Shown piece by piece: positions 49,326 to 58,798 of a stretch of 64,000 nucleotides of DNA. The stretch spans positions 51,273,495 through 51,337,494 of the forward strand of contig OZ026528.1 in assembly GCA_964019695.1 (NCBI GenBank), written 5' to 3'. The position numbers and the translations under genes were made by a program. Source of the stretch: Loripinus fragilis. Taxonomy: Eukaryota > Mollusca > Bivalvia > Lucinida > Lucinidae. Within the stretch, counting starts at the first letter, position 1. Each line of letters begins with the position of its first letter. The notes below the pieces were generated by a model that saw only the letters and a list, made by a program, of their open reading frames with translations, had not been told where the DNA came from and ran no database searches.

Positions 49326-49486
49326 GTAGTAACTATCTGACGTCGTATAATTTTATTGTCAAATTCCGATAGTTCATGATTTGCATAATTAAAAATGCTC
49401 GTCACTAGATCGTTCTTACACGCTTTACGTCACTTTTCAAACACGAATTTAAGCTTCGATGTAACTGTTCGCCGACTATTATGAAT

Positions 49487-49533
49487 GTTTTTTTTTCTTT
49501 TTTCTTTTTTTTTTTTTTTGTTTTTTTTTTTTG
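49487..49533. repeat. T-rich low-complexity tract
   Basis: Almost pure T with a few C and G. Confidence 0.95.
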
Positions 49534-49544
49534 CATTGCTTCTG

Positions 49545-49735
49545 CGGAGTTTTTTTCCCAAAATCATCTCATTCGAAAAATTCTTCCAGAAATACCATTT
49601 GTGTCAAACAGTTTGGATCCAGATCAGGCCCCACCAAATGTTGGGACTGAACTTGGTCCAAGCTGTTTGCATAGGCTATCAGCAGACAACACTAGTAGGC
49701 AAAATTTAATAATTTTATTGTCACAGTAGGTTCCA
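49545..49735 (+). repeat. TTTGGATCCAGATCAGG dispersed repeat
   Basis: Reads FVSNSLDPDQAPPNVG-like when translated, a frequent repeat-derived peptide in molluscan predicted proteins (from memory). Shares its core with 18270-18400. Not a gene. Confidence 0.6.
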
Positions 49736-49739
49736 TTCC

Positions 49740-50425
49740 ACCAAACACTCAAAATGCATTGAATTATCGTTTATCTCCGATTACAATTTACATTTTCATA
49801 TGTCTAAACATGATATCCTTTCTCAATCTATGAATGTTTAATATTTCAAAATATATATTTACTCGAAGTAGCTCGCTCGAGAGTATTTCTATAAATGACC
49901 AACCTCTGTGAAGACAATGGAGCAGACGTCGTCTATAGATAATTTAATTATCTCATTAGATAGCTGCAACCAGACGAAAGGCGGGATGAAAGGTCCGAAA
50001 ATATGTGCCGCCACATGGGCAATTTGCATAATCGTAAATCAGTTTGCCGTTTATACAGTCTTGTTAAACGCCCACTGCTGGTGTAAACTACGGGAAATCG
50101 TATCAATCTATAATTTGTGTATGCAAGCAGCGACGCCTCCGGTGAATCTTCAGCATTTGCGCAGGCTCACATGAGCCTTTGCTGCTCAGCAATGTGCGAA
50201 GTACCCGCACTCATGGTGTGAGCCTTTGATCATCACATATCCGTAAAATCCCACTAAAACCGAATATAGTCGCGCTACAGGCTTAATTCACTTATGCCGA
50301 ATGGCATTTCCCTCCCAGTCAGTTTGTTGTGTGGTAGTTTTAATTTTTATTTAAATGTTGATAGAACGTTTCCGTTTGAATGGTTGTTGAGTGGTAGTTT
50401 TCATTTTTATTTAAATGTTGATAGA
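49740..50425. other. No recognisable gene
   Basis: An 88-codon ORF at 49908 matches nothing I know. 50330-50430 contains a local duplication of GTTGTGTGGTAGTTTT...TTTTTATTTAAATGTTGATAG. Confidence 0.5.
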
Positions 50426-50431
50426 ACATAA

Positions 50432-50499
50432 GCAAACAGTGGAGACCCCTATCAGACGCCGCATTGTGCGGCGTCTAGTCTGGGTATCCACTGTTTGCA
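50432..50499. repeat. GCAAACAGTGG hairpin
   Basis: Near-perfect palindrome with apex GACGCCGCATTGTGCGGCGTC and outer arms GCAAACAGTGGAGACCCC and the inverse. Best-preserved member of the family at 20964 and 25033. Confidence 0.85.
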
Positions 50500-50536
50500 T
50501 ATGTCCCGCAAAAAGGACGCTAGGCTTAAATTGGCA

Positions 50537-50685
50537 GGTACTTCATACTCCCTGTCCCGAATTCTGTCTCAGGCACATGCCTATGCAATATACTATGACA
50601 CAAAGTATCTCAGCATAATTTTCACAATATTCATCTATTAAACGTAGACAGTAAATTTCGGGACACGGAGTATGAAGTACGTAGC
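50537..50685. repeat. Inverted TACTTCATACTCC segments
   Basis: TACTTCATACTCCCTGTCCC at 50540 and its inverse at about 50657-50680. The same segment recurs at 51671 after the tandem array. Confidence 0.6.
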
Positions 50686-50769
50686 CCACAGGAGTCCCCA
50701 TGTATTTCTATAGACCAAATAATTTCGGGACAAAAATGACTGAAATGATTAGACTGTACATATATTCTA

Positions 50770-51665
50770 TATAGTGAATCAACTGAGCCGATAGATGCTG
50801 TAAATATTTTGCCTCTAGCGAGATTCGAACCCACGACCTCGGCAACACCGCCTGCCACTACACCAGACATCAACGCTACCAACTGCGCCACTGAGACATC
50901 CCCACAAAAGGATGTTCAGGAAGCGCTGATATTGACGACGTCTGATGTAGTACACGTCGTATATTGGTTCTTTATTAAATGGATGGCATCTATTTCGTTC
51001 GCAAGTGAAAGCCTGATGGATCCAAGGATACAAGTGAAATTAGATAAATATCAGAAGTCTGGAAATATGATTTCACAAACACCATTGCTTTTGAGCTACA
51101 CAGGATCAGAAACTGATGCAGATTCAGACAGTAGATAAATACGGAGGGATATAGTGAATCAACTGAGCCGATAGATGCTGTAAATATTTTGCCTCTAGCG
51201 AGATTCGAACCCACGACCTCGGCAACACCGCCTAGCACTACACCAGACATCAACGCTACCAACTGCGCCACTGAGACATCCCCAAAAAAGGATGTTCAGG
51301 AAGTGCTGATATTGACGACGTCTGATGTAGTACACGTCGTATATTGGTTCTTTTTTAAATGGATGGCATCTATTTCGTTCGCAAGTGAAAGCCTGATGGA
51401 TCCAAGGATACAAGTGAAATTAGATAAATATCAGAAGTGTGGAAATATAATTTCACAAACACCATTGCTTTCGAGCTACACAGGATCAGAAACTGATGCA
51501 GATTCAGACAGTAGATAAATACGGAGGGATATAGTGAATCAACTGAGCCAATAGATGCTGTAAATATTTTGCTTCTAGCGAGATTCGAACCCACGACCTC
51601 GGCAACACCGCCTAGCACTACACCAGACATCAACGCTACCATCTGCGCCACTGAGACATCCCCAA
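50770..51665 (-). repeat. 380-bp tandem repeat with tRNA-like head
   Basis: Units start at 50770, 51150 and 51530 (two full, one partial ending at about 51665), almost identical. On the minus strand each unit begins GGATGTCTCAGTGGCGCAGT TGG (A box) and later has GTGGGTTCGAATCTCGC (B box) about 65 bases on, with a long variable region. Acceptor ends do not pair, so it is a tRNA-derived SINE head rather than a tRNA gene. The conserved plus-strand ORF that starts ARFEPTT is the usual antisense-tRNA artefact. Confidence 0.85.
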
Positions 51666-51779
51666 AAAGGCTTATACTTCATACTCCCGGTCCCGAAATT
51701 CGCCAGCATGTAGCCTACATATATATCGATACTCCGTGCGCCTATCCTCCCTCCTACCCTTCTATAAGATATGCATGAT

Positions 51780-51970
51780 CTTTCAACTCAGCTCAGCTTA
51801 CTCAACTCATCAAGCTGAGCAAAATAAGCATTTTTCGCCCTTTTTCGGAGTGAAATTAACCATGCCACCGAGCTCAGGTTACTCAACTCATCCAGCTCAG
51901 CTTACAACTTATGCTACTTAACTTACCTAAGTTGAGTTGGATAAGTTGAACTGTAAGTCAGCGGTCAGTA

Positions 51971-52007
<37 letters not shown>

Positions 52008-52105
52008 CAAACATACATACATGTATGATAGGTCCCTATATTCTAAGTTCTAAGTTGAGTAACTTGCCATAGCTGTCTATTATAGCCGATGAGTTCGGTA
52101 AGTTG
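51780..52105. repeat. CTCAACTCATC-type units, mostly inverted
   Basis: Contains TACTCAACTCATCAAGCTGA and TACTCAACTCATCCAGCTCA, reverse-oriented relatives of the 52330-54530 array, then a TA microsatellite (51969-52006) and forward units. Confidence 0.6.
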
Positions 52106-54757
52106 GGTCTTTAAATAATGATATGTATCCAGATGCTTCAATGGCTGAGCTAAGTTCGGTAAGTTATAATAGCTGCGCATAAGTTAGGATGAATTGGTGA
52201 TATGTGTCCAGATGCTTCAATGGCTGAGCTAAATTCGGTAAGTTATAATAGCTGCACATATGTTAGGATGAGTTGGTCATGAGTATAACATTGGACCATT
52301 ATATGCAGCAAGATGCAAGCTAAGTTCGATGAGTTGAGTAAGCTAAGCAAGCTGAGTTCGATAAGTTAAAAGATAAGTTCGATAAGTTGGATGAGTTGGG
52401 TAAGTTCGATGAGGTGGATAAGTTGAGAATGAGTTCGATGAGTTGGATGAGTTGAGCTGTTCGATGAGTTGGGTAAGTTGGATGAGTTGGATAAGTTGAG
52501 GATGAGTTCGATGAGTTCGCTAAGTTGGACTGTAAGTTCGATGAGTTGGCTAAGTTGGAATGTAAGTTCGATGAGTTGGATAAGTTGAGGATGAGTTCGA
52601 TGAGTTGGATAAGTTGAACTGTAAGTTGAATGATTTGGATAAGATGGACTGTAAGTTCGATGAGTTGGATAAGTTGAGGATGAGTTCGATGAGTTGGATA
52701 AGTTGTACTGTTAGTTCGATGAGTTGGCTAAGTTGTACTGTAAGCTCGATGAGTTGGCTAAGTTGAGGATGAGTTCAATGAGTTGGGTAAGTTGTACTGT
52801 AAGTTCGGTGAGTTGGAGAAGTTGTTCTGTAAGTTCGATGAGTTGGCTAAGTTGGAATGTAAGTTCGATGAGTTGGATAAGTTGAGGATGAGTTGGATGA
52901 GTTGGATAAGTTGTACTGTTAGTTCGATGAGCTGGCTAAGTTGTACTGTAAGTTCGATGAGTTGGCTAAGTTGAGGATGAGTTCAATGAGTTGGGTAAGT
53001 TGTACTGTAAGTTCGGTGAGTTGGAGAAGTTGTACTGTAAGTTCGATGAGTTGGCTAAGTTGTACTGTAAGTTCGATGAGTTGGATAAGTTGTGGATGAG
53101 TTCGATGAGTTGGATAAGTTGTACTGTAAGTTGGATGAGTTGGCTAAGTTGGAGTGTAAGTCCGATGAGTTGGCTAAGTTGAGGATGAGTTTGATAAGTT
53201 GGATAAGTTGGACTGTAAGTTGGATGAGTTGGGTAAGTTGGACAGTAAGTTCGATGAGTTGGATAAGTTGAGGATGAGTTCGATGAGTTGGATAAGTTGT
53301 ACTGTAAGTTCGATGAGTTGGCTAAGTTGGAATGTAAGTTCGATGAGTTGGATAAGTTGAGGATGAGTTTGATGAGTCGGATAAGTTGTACTGTAAGTTG
53401 GATGAGCTGGATAAGTTGTACTGTAAATTCGATAAGTTGGCTAAGTTGGAATGTAAGTTCGATGGGTTGGATAAGTTGAGGATGAGTTCGATAAGTTGGG
53501 TAAGTTGTACTGTAAGTTCGATGAGTTGGATAAGTTGTACTGTCAGTTCGATGAGTTTGCTAAGTTGGACTGTAAGTTCGATGAGTTGGATTAGTTGAGG
53601 ATGAGTTTGATAAGGTGGATAAGTTGGACGGTAAGTTGGATGAGTTGGATAAGTTGGACTGTAAGTTCGATGAGTTTGATAAGTTGAGGATGAGTTCGAT
53701 GAGTTGGATAAGTTGTACTGTAAGTTGGTTGAGTTGGCTAAGTTGTACTGTAAGTTCGATGAGCTGGCTAAGTTGAGGATGAGTTCGATGAGTTGGGTAA
53801 GTTGTACTGTTAGTTCGATGAGTTTGATAAATTGTACTGTAAATTCGATGAGTTGACTAAGTTGGAATGTAAGTTCGATGAGTTGGATAAGTTGAGGATG
53901 AGTTCGATAAGTTTGGTAAGTTGTACTGTAAGTTCGATGAGTTGGCTAAGTTGGAATGTAAGTTCGATGAGTTGGATAAGTTCAGGATGAGTTCTATGAG
54001 TTGGATAAGTTGGACGGTAAGTTGGATGAGTTGGATAAGTTGAGGATGAGTTTGATGAGTTGGATAAGTTGGACTGTAAGTTGGATGAGTTGGATAAGTT
54101 GTACTGTAAGTTCGATGTGTTGGCTAAGTTGAGGATGAGTTCGATTAGTTGGGTAAGTTGTACTGTAAGTTCCGTGAGTTGGATAAGTTGTACTGTAAGT
54201 TCGATGTGTTGGCTAAGTTGGACTGTAAGTTGGATGAGTTCAATAAGTTGAGGATGAGTTCGATAAGTTGGATAAGTTGGTCGGTAAGTTGAATGAGTTG
54301 GATAAGTTGAGGATGAGTTCGATGAGTTGGATAAGTTGGTCGGTAAGTTGGATGAGCTGGATTAGTTGAGGATGAGTTCGATGAGTTGGATAAGTTGGAC
54401 TGTAAGTTCGATGAGTTGGCTAAGTTGAGGATGAGTTTGATAAGTTCGATAAGTTGGACTGTAAGTTGGATGAGTTGGATAAGTTGGACTGTAAGTTCAA
54501 TGAGTTGAATAAGCTGAGGATGAGTTCGATGAGCTTGCATCTTGCTGCATATAATGGTCCAAATTTTGTACATTTTGTACTCATGGCCAACTTATCCTAA
54601 CATATGCGCAGCTATTATAACTTACTGAACTTAGCTCAGCCATTGAAGCATCTGGACACATATCACCAACTCATCCTAACATATGCGCAGCTATTATAAC
54701 TTACCGAACTTAGCTCAGCCATTGAAGCATCTGGATACATATCATTGTTTAAAGACC
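52106..54757. mobile_element. Inverted arms enclosing a 2.2-kb minisatellite
   Basis: The left arm 52106-52322 and right arm 54532-54757 are close inverses. Both contain a twofold duplication of TCCAGATGCTTCAATGGCTG plus AGCTAA.TTCGGTAAGTTATA. The outer ends are GGTCTTTAAA and its inverse. The interior is the tandem array. No transposase. It could be a foldback-type element that has captured or generated a satellite (inference). Confidence 0.72.
52323..54531 (+). repeat. 15/30-bp minisatellite (GATGAGTTGG)
   Basis: About 70-75 units alternating between GATGAGTTGGATAAGTTG and AGGATGAGTTC or (A/T)CTGTAAGTTC. The plus strand is very poor in C. MDELDKLYCKF-like and LIQLTVQLIQL-like ORFs on both strands are artefacts. 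Confidence 0.95.
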
Positions 54758-55215
54758 ACTATCGAAAAACGGGCAATCAGCGGCCCGCCACCGAAAAACG
54801 GGCCACTATCGGCCCACCAGCAAAATGCCATATCGATTGCATTTGGCTGGCGGGCTAATAGTGGCCCGAGATTGAGTGCTGGATGAATTATTAATGGCAT
54901 TCTTAATTACGTTACTTACACAAAGAAACTTGTGCCATTTTGGATAAGGCGGTATTGTTATTATATTATAATAATCGGCCCGCCATCGAAAAACGGGCCG
55001 ATATCGGCCTACTATCGAAAAACGGGCCATCAGTGGCCCGCCACCGAAAAACGGGCCACTATCGGCCCACCAGCAAAATGCCATTTCAATTGCATTTTGC
55101 TGGCGGGCCAATAGTGGCCCGAGATTGAGTGCTGGATGAGTTATTAATAGCATCCTAAATTACGTAACTTACACAAAGAAACTTGTGCCTTTATGGAAAA
55201 GGCGGTATTGTTATT
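54758..55215 (+). repeat. Duplicated GC-rich hairpin repeat
   Basis: 54758-54965 and 55002-55212 are direct copies. Each has CGAAAAACGGGCC motifs and a strong hairpin GGCCCACCAGCAAAATG / CATTTTGCTGGCGGGCC. They stand out in base composition from the AT-rich surroundings. ORFs of up to 115 codons are artefacts of the repeat. Confidence 0.85.
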
Positions 55216-55239
55216 ATATTATATTGTATTGTATTGTAC

Positions 55240-55350
55240 TATTTATGGCGTTGCAAACGGAACGTTACATTGTATCATGGGAACGTTACGTTGCAATATG
55301 GGAACGTAGCGTTGCATTATGGGAAAGTAACGTTACTAACGTCGTTTCTA
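55240..55350 (+). repeat. Short GGAACGTTACGTTGCA repeats
   Basis: Three to four imperfect units of ATGGGAACGT(T)A(C)GTTGCA immediately upstream of the retroelement ORFs. They could be in its 5' region; nothing proves it. Confidence 0.5.
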
Positions 55351-55472
55351 TGCAACGTCATATTAAACTCCTGATGATCTGTATAACAGTGAAACCGGTA
55401 GAGGAATAGAAAATTATGTTTAAAAAATTGTGTAATCGGACTTAATCTTGTTTTATTTATCTATGACCTTGT

Positions 55473-55835
55473 ATGTGTATTCTTTCTGAACATTTAACTT
55501 ATCCATACAAGTGTATACCGATGCCACAAACCAAGAATACTACGGAAATAGCGGGAAGACCGCATGCGACAACGGAGGAGGATGAAAATGGGATACAACC
55601 GACTACAAAAGAATGTTTAAAAGAGATAAGTACAAAACTTTCAACGGCTATTTTCACTCTTAATACCTTGAATGAAAACATTGTAGAAGTGAAAGAACAA
55701 TTATCGACCAGGCGTGTTCCCCCACTAGATGCAAGTTTTAGTACATTAGGTGGGACACTAGAAAAAATAAATGACGTCCTGGAAAAAATCAACATCCAAG
55801 GAACTTACAACAAGCCAACAACCAGACATGGCTAA
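55473..55835 (+). CDS. Penelope-like element: small coiled-coil ORF
   Basis: 120 codons; the start may be the first ATG or the one at 55521 (MPQTKNTTEIAG). The middle and C-terminal parts are predicted coiled coil by heptad reading (LSTAIFTLNTLNENIVEVKE and later TLEKINDVLEKINIQ). Its stop overlaps the start of the next ORF (ATGGCTAA, 55828-55835), the arrangement of coupled translation. I know no named family. Position and overlap suggest it is part of the retroelement. Confidence 0.5.
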   Translation: MCILSEHLTYPYKCIPMPQTKNTTEIAGRPHATTEEDENGIQPTTKECLKEISTKLSTAIFTLNTLNENIVEVKEQLSTRRVPPLDASFSTLGGTLEKINDVLEKINIQGTYNKPTTRHG

Positions 55836-56268
55836 CATACACATTGAAGAGAATGCCCTCAGGATAAAAAATAAACTGTCCCAAATATGGGAGAACAACC
55901 TACGAGCTCGCAAATCACTTTACTGGCAAGCTTTACGTAACAAGAATTTGTCCACAACATTTGAAGAATGGCTACAAGAAGACCCAATTATATTACCACA
56001 ATGGGTACAAATAAAGCACATCGCAAATGAACCCTCAAATGTTACACAAAGACGAGAAAAACAAGCAATGGACAATTTTCAAGCCGAAAAAGAGTTACTC
56101 CTTCTAAGGAGTGAAAGTCAGGAAACAAAATACAAAGATTTAGACTCAAAAATAATTTCAGAAATTGAAAAACTAGCCACTGGTCAGAGTCGCAATATGT
56201 TACTTAACATGTGGCAAGAAGACTGTAAGCGAAATGAGGAAATCTCAAAAAAAAAGATGGCAAAATAA
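55828..56268 (+). CDS. Penelope-like element: gag-like ORF, N-terminal part
   Basis: 146 codons from the ATG that overlaps the previous stop (MANIHIEENALRIKNKLSQI). Basic and helical. Motifs WENNLRARKSLYWQALRNKN, EEWLQEDPIILPQWVQIK and ERLL-like KELLLLRSESQETKYKDLD resemble an uncharacterised ORF I associate with metazoan Penelope-like elements. It ends in a stop just after a 9-A run (56247-56255). A +1 change of frame there leads straight into the next ORF, giving the expected continuation W..KN.SWL...E..F...Y....PFIK. So this and the next ORF are probably one protein of about 330 residues. Confidence 0.6.
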   Translation: MANIHIEENALRIKNKLSQIWENNLRARKSLYWQALRNKNLSTTFEEWLQEDPIILPQWVQIKHIANEPSNVTQRREKQAMDNFQAEKELLLLRSESQETKYKDLDSKIISEIEKLATGQSRNMLLNMWQEDCKRNEEISKKKMAK

Positions 56269-56830
56269 GAATCACTCCTGGCTCAATAGATGTAAGGAGA
56301 ATTTCAAGGTAACCTACCAAAATAAAAGCCCTTTTATTAAAGCAGAGGACAAAACAGAGGGCAACAAAACTTATGCAACAGCTGCAGCAACAAAACCACA
56401 CACAGGCAGTCAGCAACAAGCTACAAAAGGGAATTTAAAGCGAAACAATAACATTACCAAAAGACAACAGCCAGCTCAACAAGAAGAACAGCAAAATGGT
56501 CAAAACCATATACAAGGAGAATCATCTATCAAAGAAATGCCACTGCCACAACGCCCACCAAGGAATCAGCGAGAAACAAGTCAGAATCAAACAGTTGGGA
56601 GACAATCATCTCCAAGAGAGATCCCAGAAATGCAGGGAGCAACGAGCACTGCCCCCATATATATAGACTTGGACACAGACACTGGCAACAATACACAAGT
56701 GAATTTTTTAGGTCGAGGCCTAGGCCGAGGCCAGGGCCAAAGCCGGGGTCGGGGCCAGAGTCGAGGCCAAAATCGGGGTCGGATCCGAGGCCAGGGCCAA
56801 GGACGTGGAAGCAGACCCCAACGGGTATAA
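56256..56830 (+). CDS. Penelope-like element: gag-like ORF, RG-rich part
   Basis: Continues from the 9-A run; the ATG at 56234 in this frame is unlikely to be the true start. After WLNRCKENFKVTYQNKSPFI it becomes low-complexity, rich in Q, N, K and P, then ends in about 45 residues of repeated GRGQ/SRGQ (from LGRGLGRGQGQSRGRGQ). This is typical of RNA-binding RGG tails, so nucleic-acid binding is likely (inference). The stop TAA at 56828 is in the same frame as the RT ORF, which starts two codons later. Confidence 0.58.
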
Positions 56831-56836
56831 AAAAAT

Positions 56837-58798
56837 ATGGATAAAGACATTAAAATTATAAATTTATCCAATAAGAAACTAACAGATGCAGAAATATCAT
56901 TATTAAACAAAGGACTTAAATTCACACCAACTCCAAAATTAGGAAACACACAAGAATTACATGAAGATTCAAATGAATTCAATAGGAAATTAAGACTTGC
57001 TGAATTTTTTGATGGCACGGAAGATCAGGATATCTCTTTAGTTAGAAACAAATCTAGTTTCATACCCCCTAGTAAACGAAATGACGCACTGGATGAATTT
57101 ATCAACACTGTAGAAAAATTTCCCAAAACTCCTATCCAAAGCAATGTAAAAAATAATTTAACAATGCAGGAACAGGAAGCTTTATTAAGAACAAATAGTG
57201 AAATTATTATCAAAGAAGCTGACAAAGGAGGGGCAACAATAATTATGAATAAAGAAGATTATAAAGAACTGGTTGAAACAATTCTGAATGATGAAGTATA
57301 TTATACCAAACTAAACACATCTCCGGAAAAAGAATTAAATTTAAAATATAAAAAGTTTTTACAGAAATTCAAAAGTCAAATGACAGAAAAAGAATTTGAC
57401 TACTTGCTCAATTTTGAAGTAAAAACAAGCAATTTTTATGGTTTGCCTAAAGTACATAAGAGCAAACAAATCAATGAAAAGTGTAAATCAGCAAATTCTG
57501 GATATGTCGAAATCACAGATAAAATATCAGATCTGAAATTAAGACCGATTGTTGCTGGCCCCTCATGTCATACACACAGACTTAGTAATCTCATTGATAT
57601 ACTATTAAGACCTTACACGGAACATGTCACTAGCTATCTAAGGGATACAACAGACTTCTTAAATAACCTCCCAGATACCATTCCAAAAGATACCATATTA
57701 ACATCATTTGATATTGAATTATTGTACTCTAATATCCCACACAAACTTGGTTTGGAAGCAATAAAATACTGGATAGAAATATACCCCAACACTTTAAAAT
57801 CAAGGTTCTCAAAAGAGTTTATTCTAGATGGAATTAAATTCATTTTAGAAAATAACATTTTTTGTTTCAATGATACATTTTATAGACAAGAAAAGGGTAC
57901 AGCTATGGGTACAAAATTTGCCCCAGTATATGCGACCTTAACGATTGGGTATTTAGAGGAAAAGTTATACACTATCATTGAAACCAATTATGACACAGAG
58001 TTTCAAAGATACCTTAAAAAATATTGGAAACGGTTTTTGGATGACTGCTTCATTCCATGGACCAAGTCCGAAGAAGAATTGATAAAATTCCATTCTGTTT
58101 TGAACAATTTGCATAATGATATAAGATTTACATTAGAATACGACCAAAATGAACAGCCATTTTTGGATGTAATGGTCCGAAACAAAGGAGGAAAAATAGA
58201 AACAGACATTTTCTATAAAGAAACAGACAGCAAACAGTATTTGTTGTTCTCTTCTTGTCATCCGAGGCATACAAAAATAAATATACCGTATAATCTTGCT
58301 CGTAGACTGAAAACAATTATTTCTGAAGAAAATGTTCTCATAAATAGAATGACAGAACTGAAATCATTTTTACTTAAACAAAATTACCCAGAAAGTTTGA
58401 TTGACGGGGGGATAGCGAAAGCCATGAATTTGGACAAAAACACATTAAGAACTATTAAAAATAAAACAGATGACAAGGTTATCCCCTATGTCTCAACACA
58501 CAACCCAAAAAATCCAGAAATATACAAAGTCATTCAGTTTAATCTTCCCATTTTAAAAGAAGATCCTAAAATGAACGACATACTGTCAAATTTTAAGATA
58601 ATCAAAAACAAAAGGCAGCCAAACAATTTGAAACGACTGCTAACAAAAGCGAAATTCAGTAACAGTGACCATCACGAAGTTAAACGGTGTCATAAACCTA
58701 ACTGTGGCCTCTGTGTACACCTTATAGAAGGGGACGCATTTGAATTTAAATGCGGACGAAAATTTTATGTTCACGAATCCATGACGTGTGCAGTTTAG
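56837..58798 (+). CDS. Penelope-like reverse transcriptase, no endonuclease domain
   Basis: 653 codons, the longest ORF in the window. N-terminal NLSNKKLTDAEISLLNKGLK (9-28) followed by FTPTP is the Penelope-family start region. EADKGG is at 127-132, FYGLPKVHK at 200-208 and RPIVAGPS at 236-243. RT motif A is SFDIELLYSNIP with D292. Motif B is GTAMGTKFAP (354-363). The catalytic FLDD is at 400-403 (DD 402-403), and PFLDVMV at 441-447. A Cys cluster follows: C618, C623, C626, C639. All RT catalytic residues are intact. Penelope elements copy their RNA using a nicked target as primer; canonical ones carry a C-terminal GIY-YIG nuclease that cuts the target. Here the protein stops after HESMTCAV, exactly where that domain's linker would begin. 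The element is either an endonuclease-deficient type or truncated at its 3' end. Confidence 0.92.
   Translation: MDKDIKIINLSNKKLTDAEISLLNKGLKFTPTPKLGNTQELHEDSNEFNRKLRLAEFFDGTEDQDISLVRNKSSFIPPSKRNDALDEFINTVEKFPKTPIQSNVKNNLTMQEQEALLRTNSEIIIKEADKGGATIIMNKEDYKELVETILNDEVYYTKLNTSPEKELNLKYKKFLQKFKSQMTEKEFDYLLNFEVKTSNFYGLPKVHKSKQINEKCKSANSGYVEITDKISDLKLRPIVAGPSCHTHRLSNLIDILLRPYTEHVTSYLRDTTDFLNNLPDTIPKDTILTSFDIELLYSNIPHKLGLEAIKYWIEIYPNTLKSRFSKEFILDGIKFILENNIFCFNDTFYRQEKGTAMGTKFAPVYATLTIGYLEEKLYTIIETNYDTEFQRYLKKYWKRFLDDCFIPWTKSEEELIKFHSVLNNLHNDIRFTLEYDQNEQPFLDVMVRNKGGKIETDIFYKETDSKQYLLFSSCHPRHTKINIPYNLARRLKTIISEENVLINRMTELKSFLLKQNYPESLIDGGIAKAMNLDKNTLRTIKNKTDDKVIPYVSTHNPKNPEIYKVIQFNLPILKEDPKMNDILSNFKIIKNKRQPNNLKRLLTKAKFSNSDHHEVKRCHKPNCGLCVHLIEGDAFEFKCGRKFYVHESMTCAV

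Noticed and set aside
49481..49729. Membrane protein with a poly-Phe signal-like N-terminus
   Set aside because: Poly-Phe is a T tract; the rest is the GGATCCAGATCAGG dispersed repeat.
50812..50901. Functional tRNA gene on the minus strand
   Set aside because: A and B boxes are present, but acceptor ends do not pair and the variable region is not tRNA-like. Better explained as a SINE head.
50809..51778. Repeated 109-codon ORF beginning MPLARFEPTTSATPP
   Set aside because: ARFEPTT is the classic antisense translation of a tRNA-like T arm. The ORF is identical in each tandem unit because the DNA unit is.
52783..54573. ORFs such as MDKLYCKFDELAKLECKF and the 142-codon minus-strand LIQLTVQL protein
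   Set aside because: Pure products of the GATGAGTTGG minisatellite.
54683..55153. ORFs of 60-115 codons rich in GPPSKNGP
   Set aside because: Arise from the GC-rich hairpin repeats in all frames.
55499..55795. 98-codon minus-strand ORF
   Set aside because: Antisense shadow of the coiled-coil ORF of the retroelement.
56587..57018. 143-codon minus-strand ORF
   Set aside because: Antisense shadow of the RG-rich segment and RT start.
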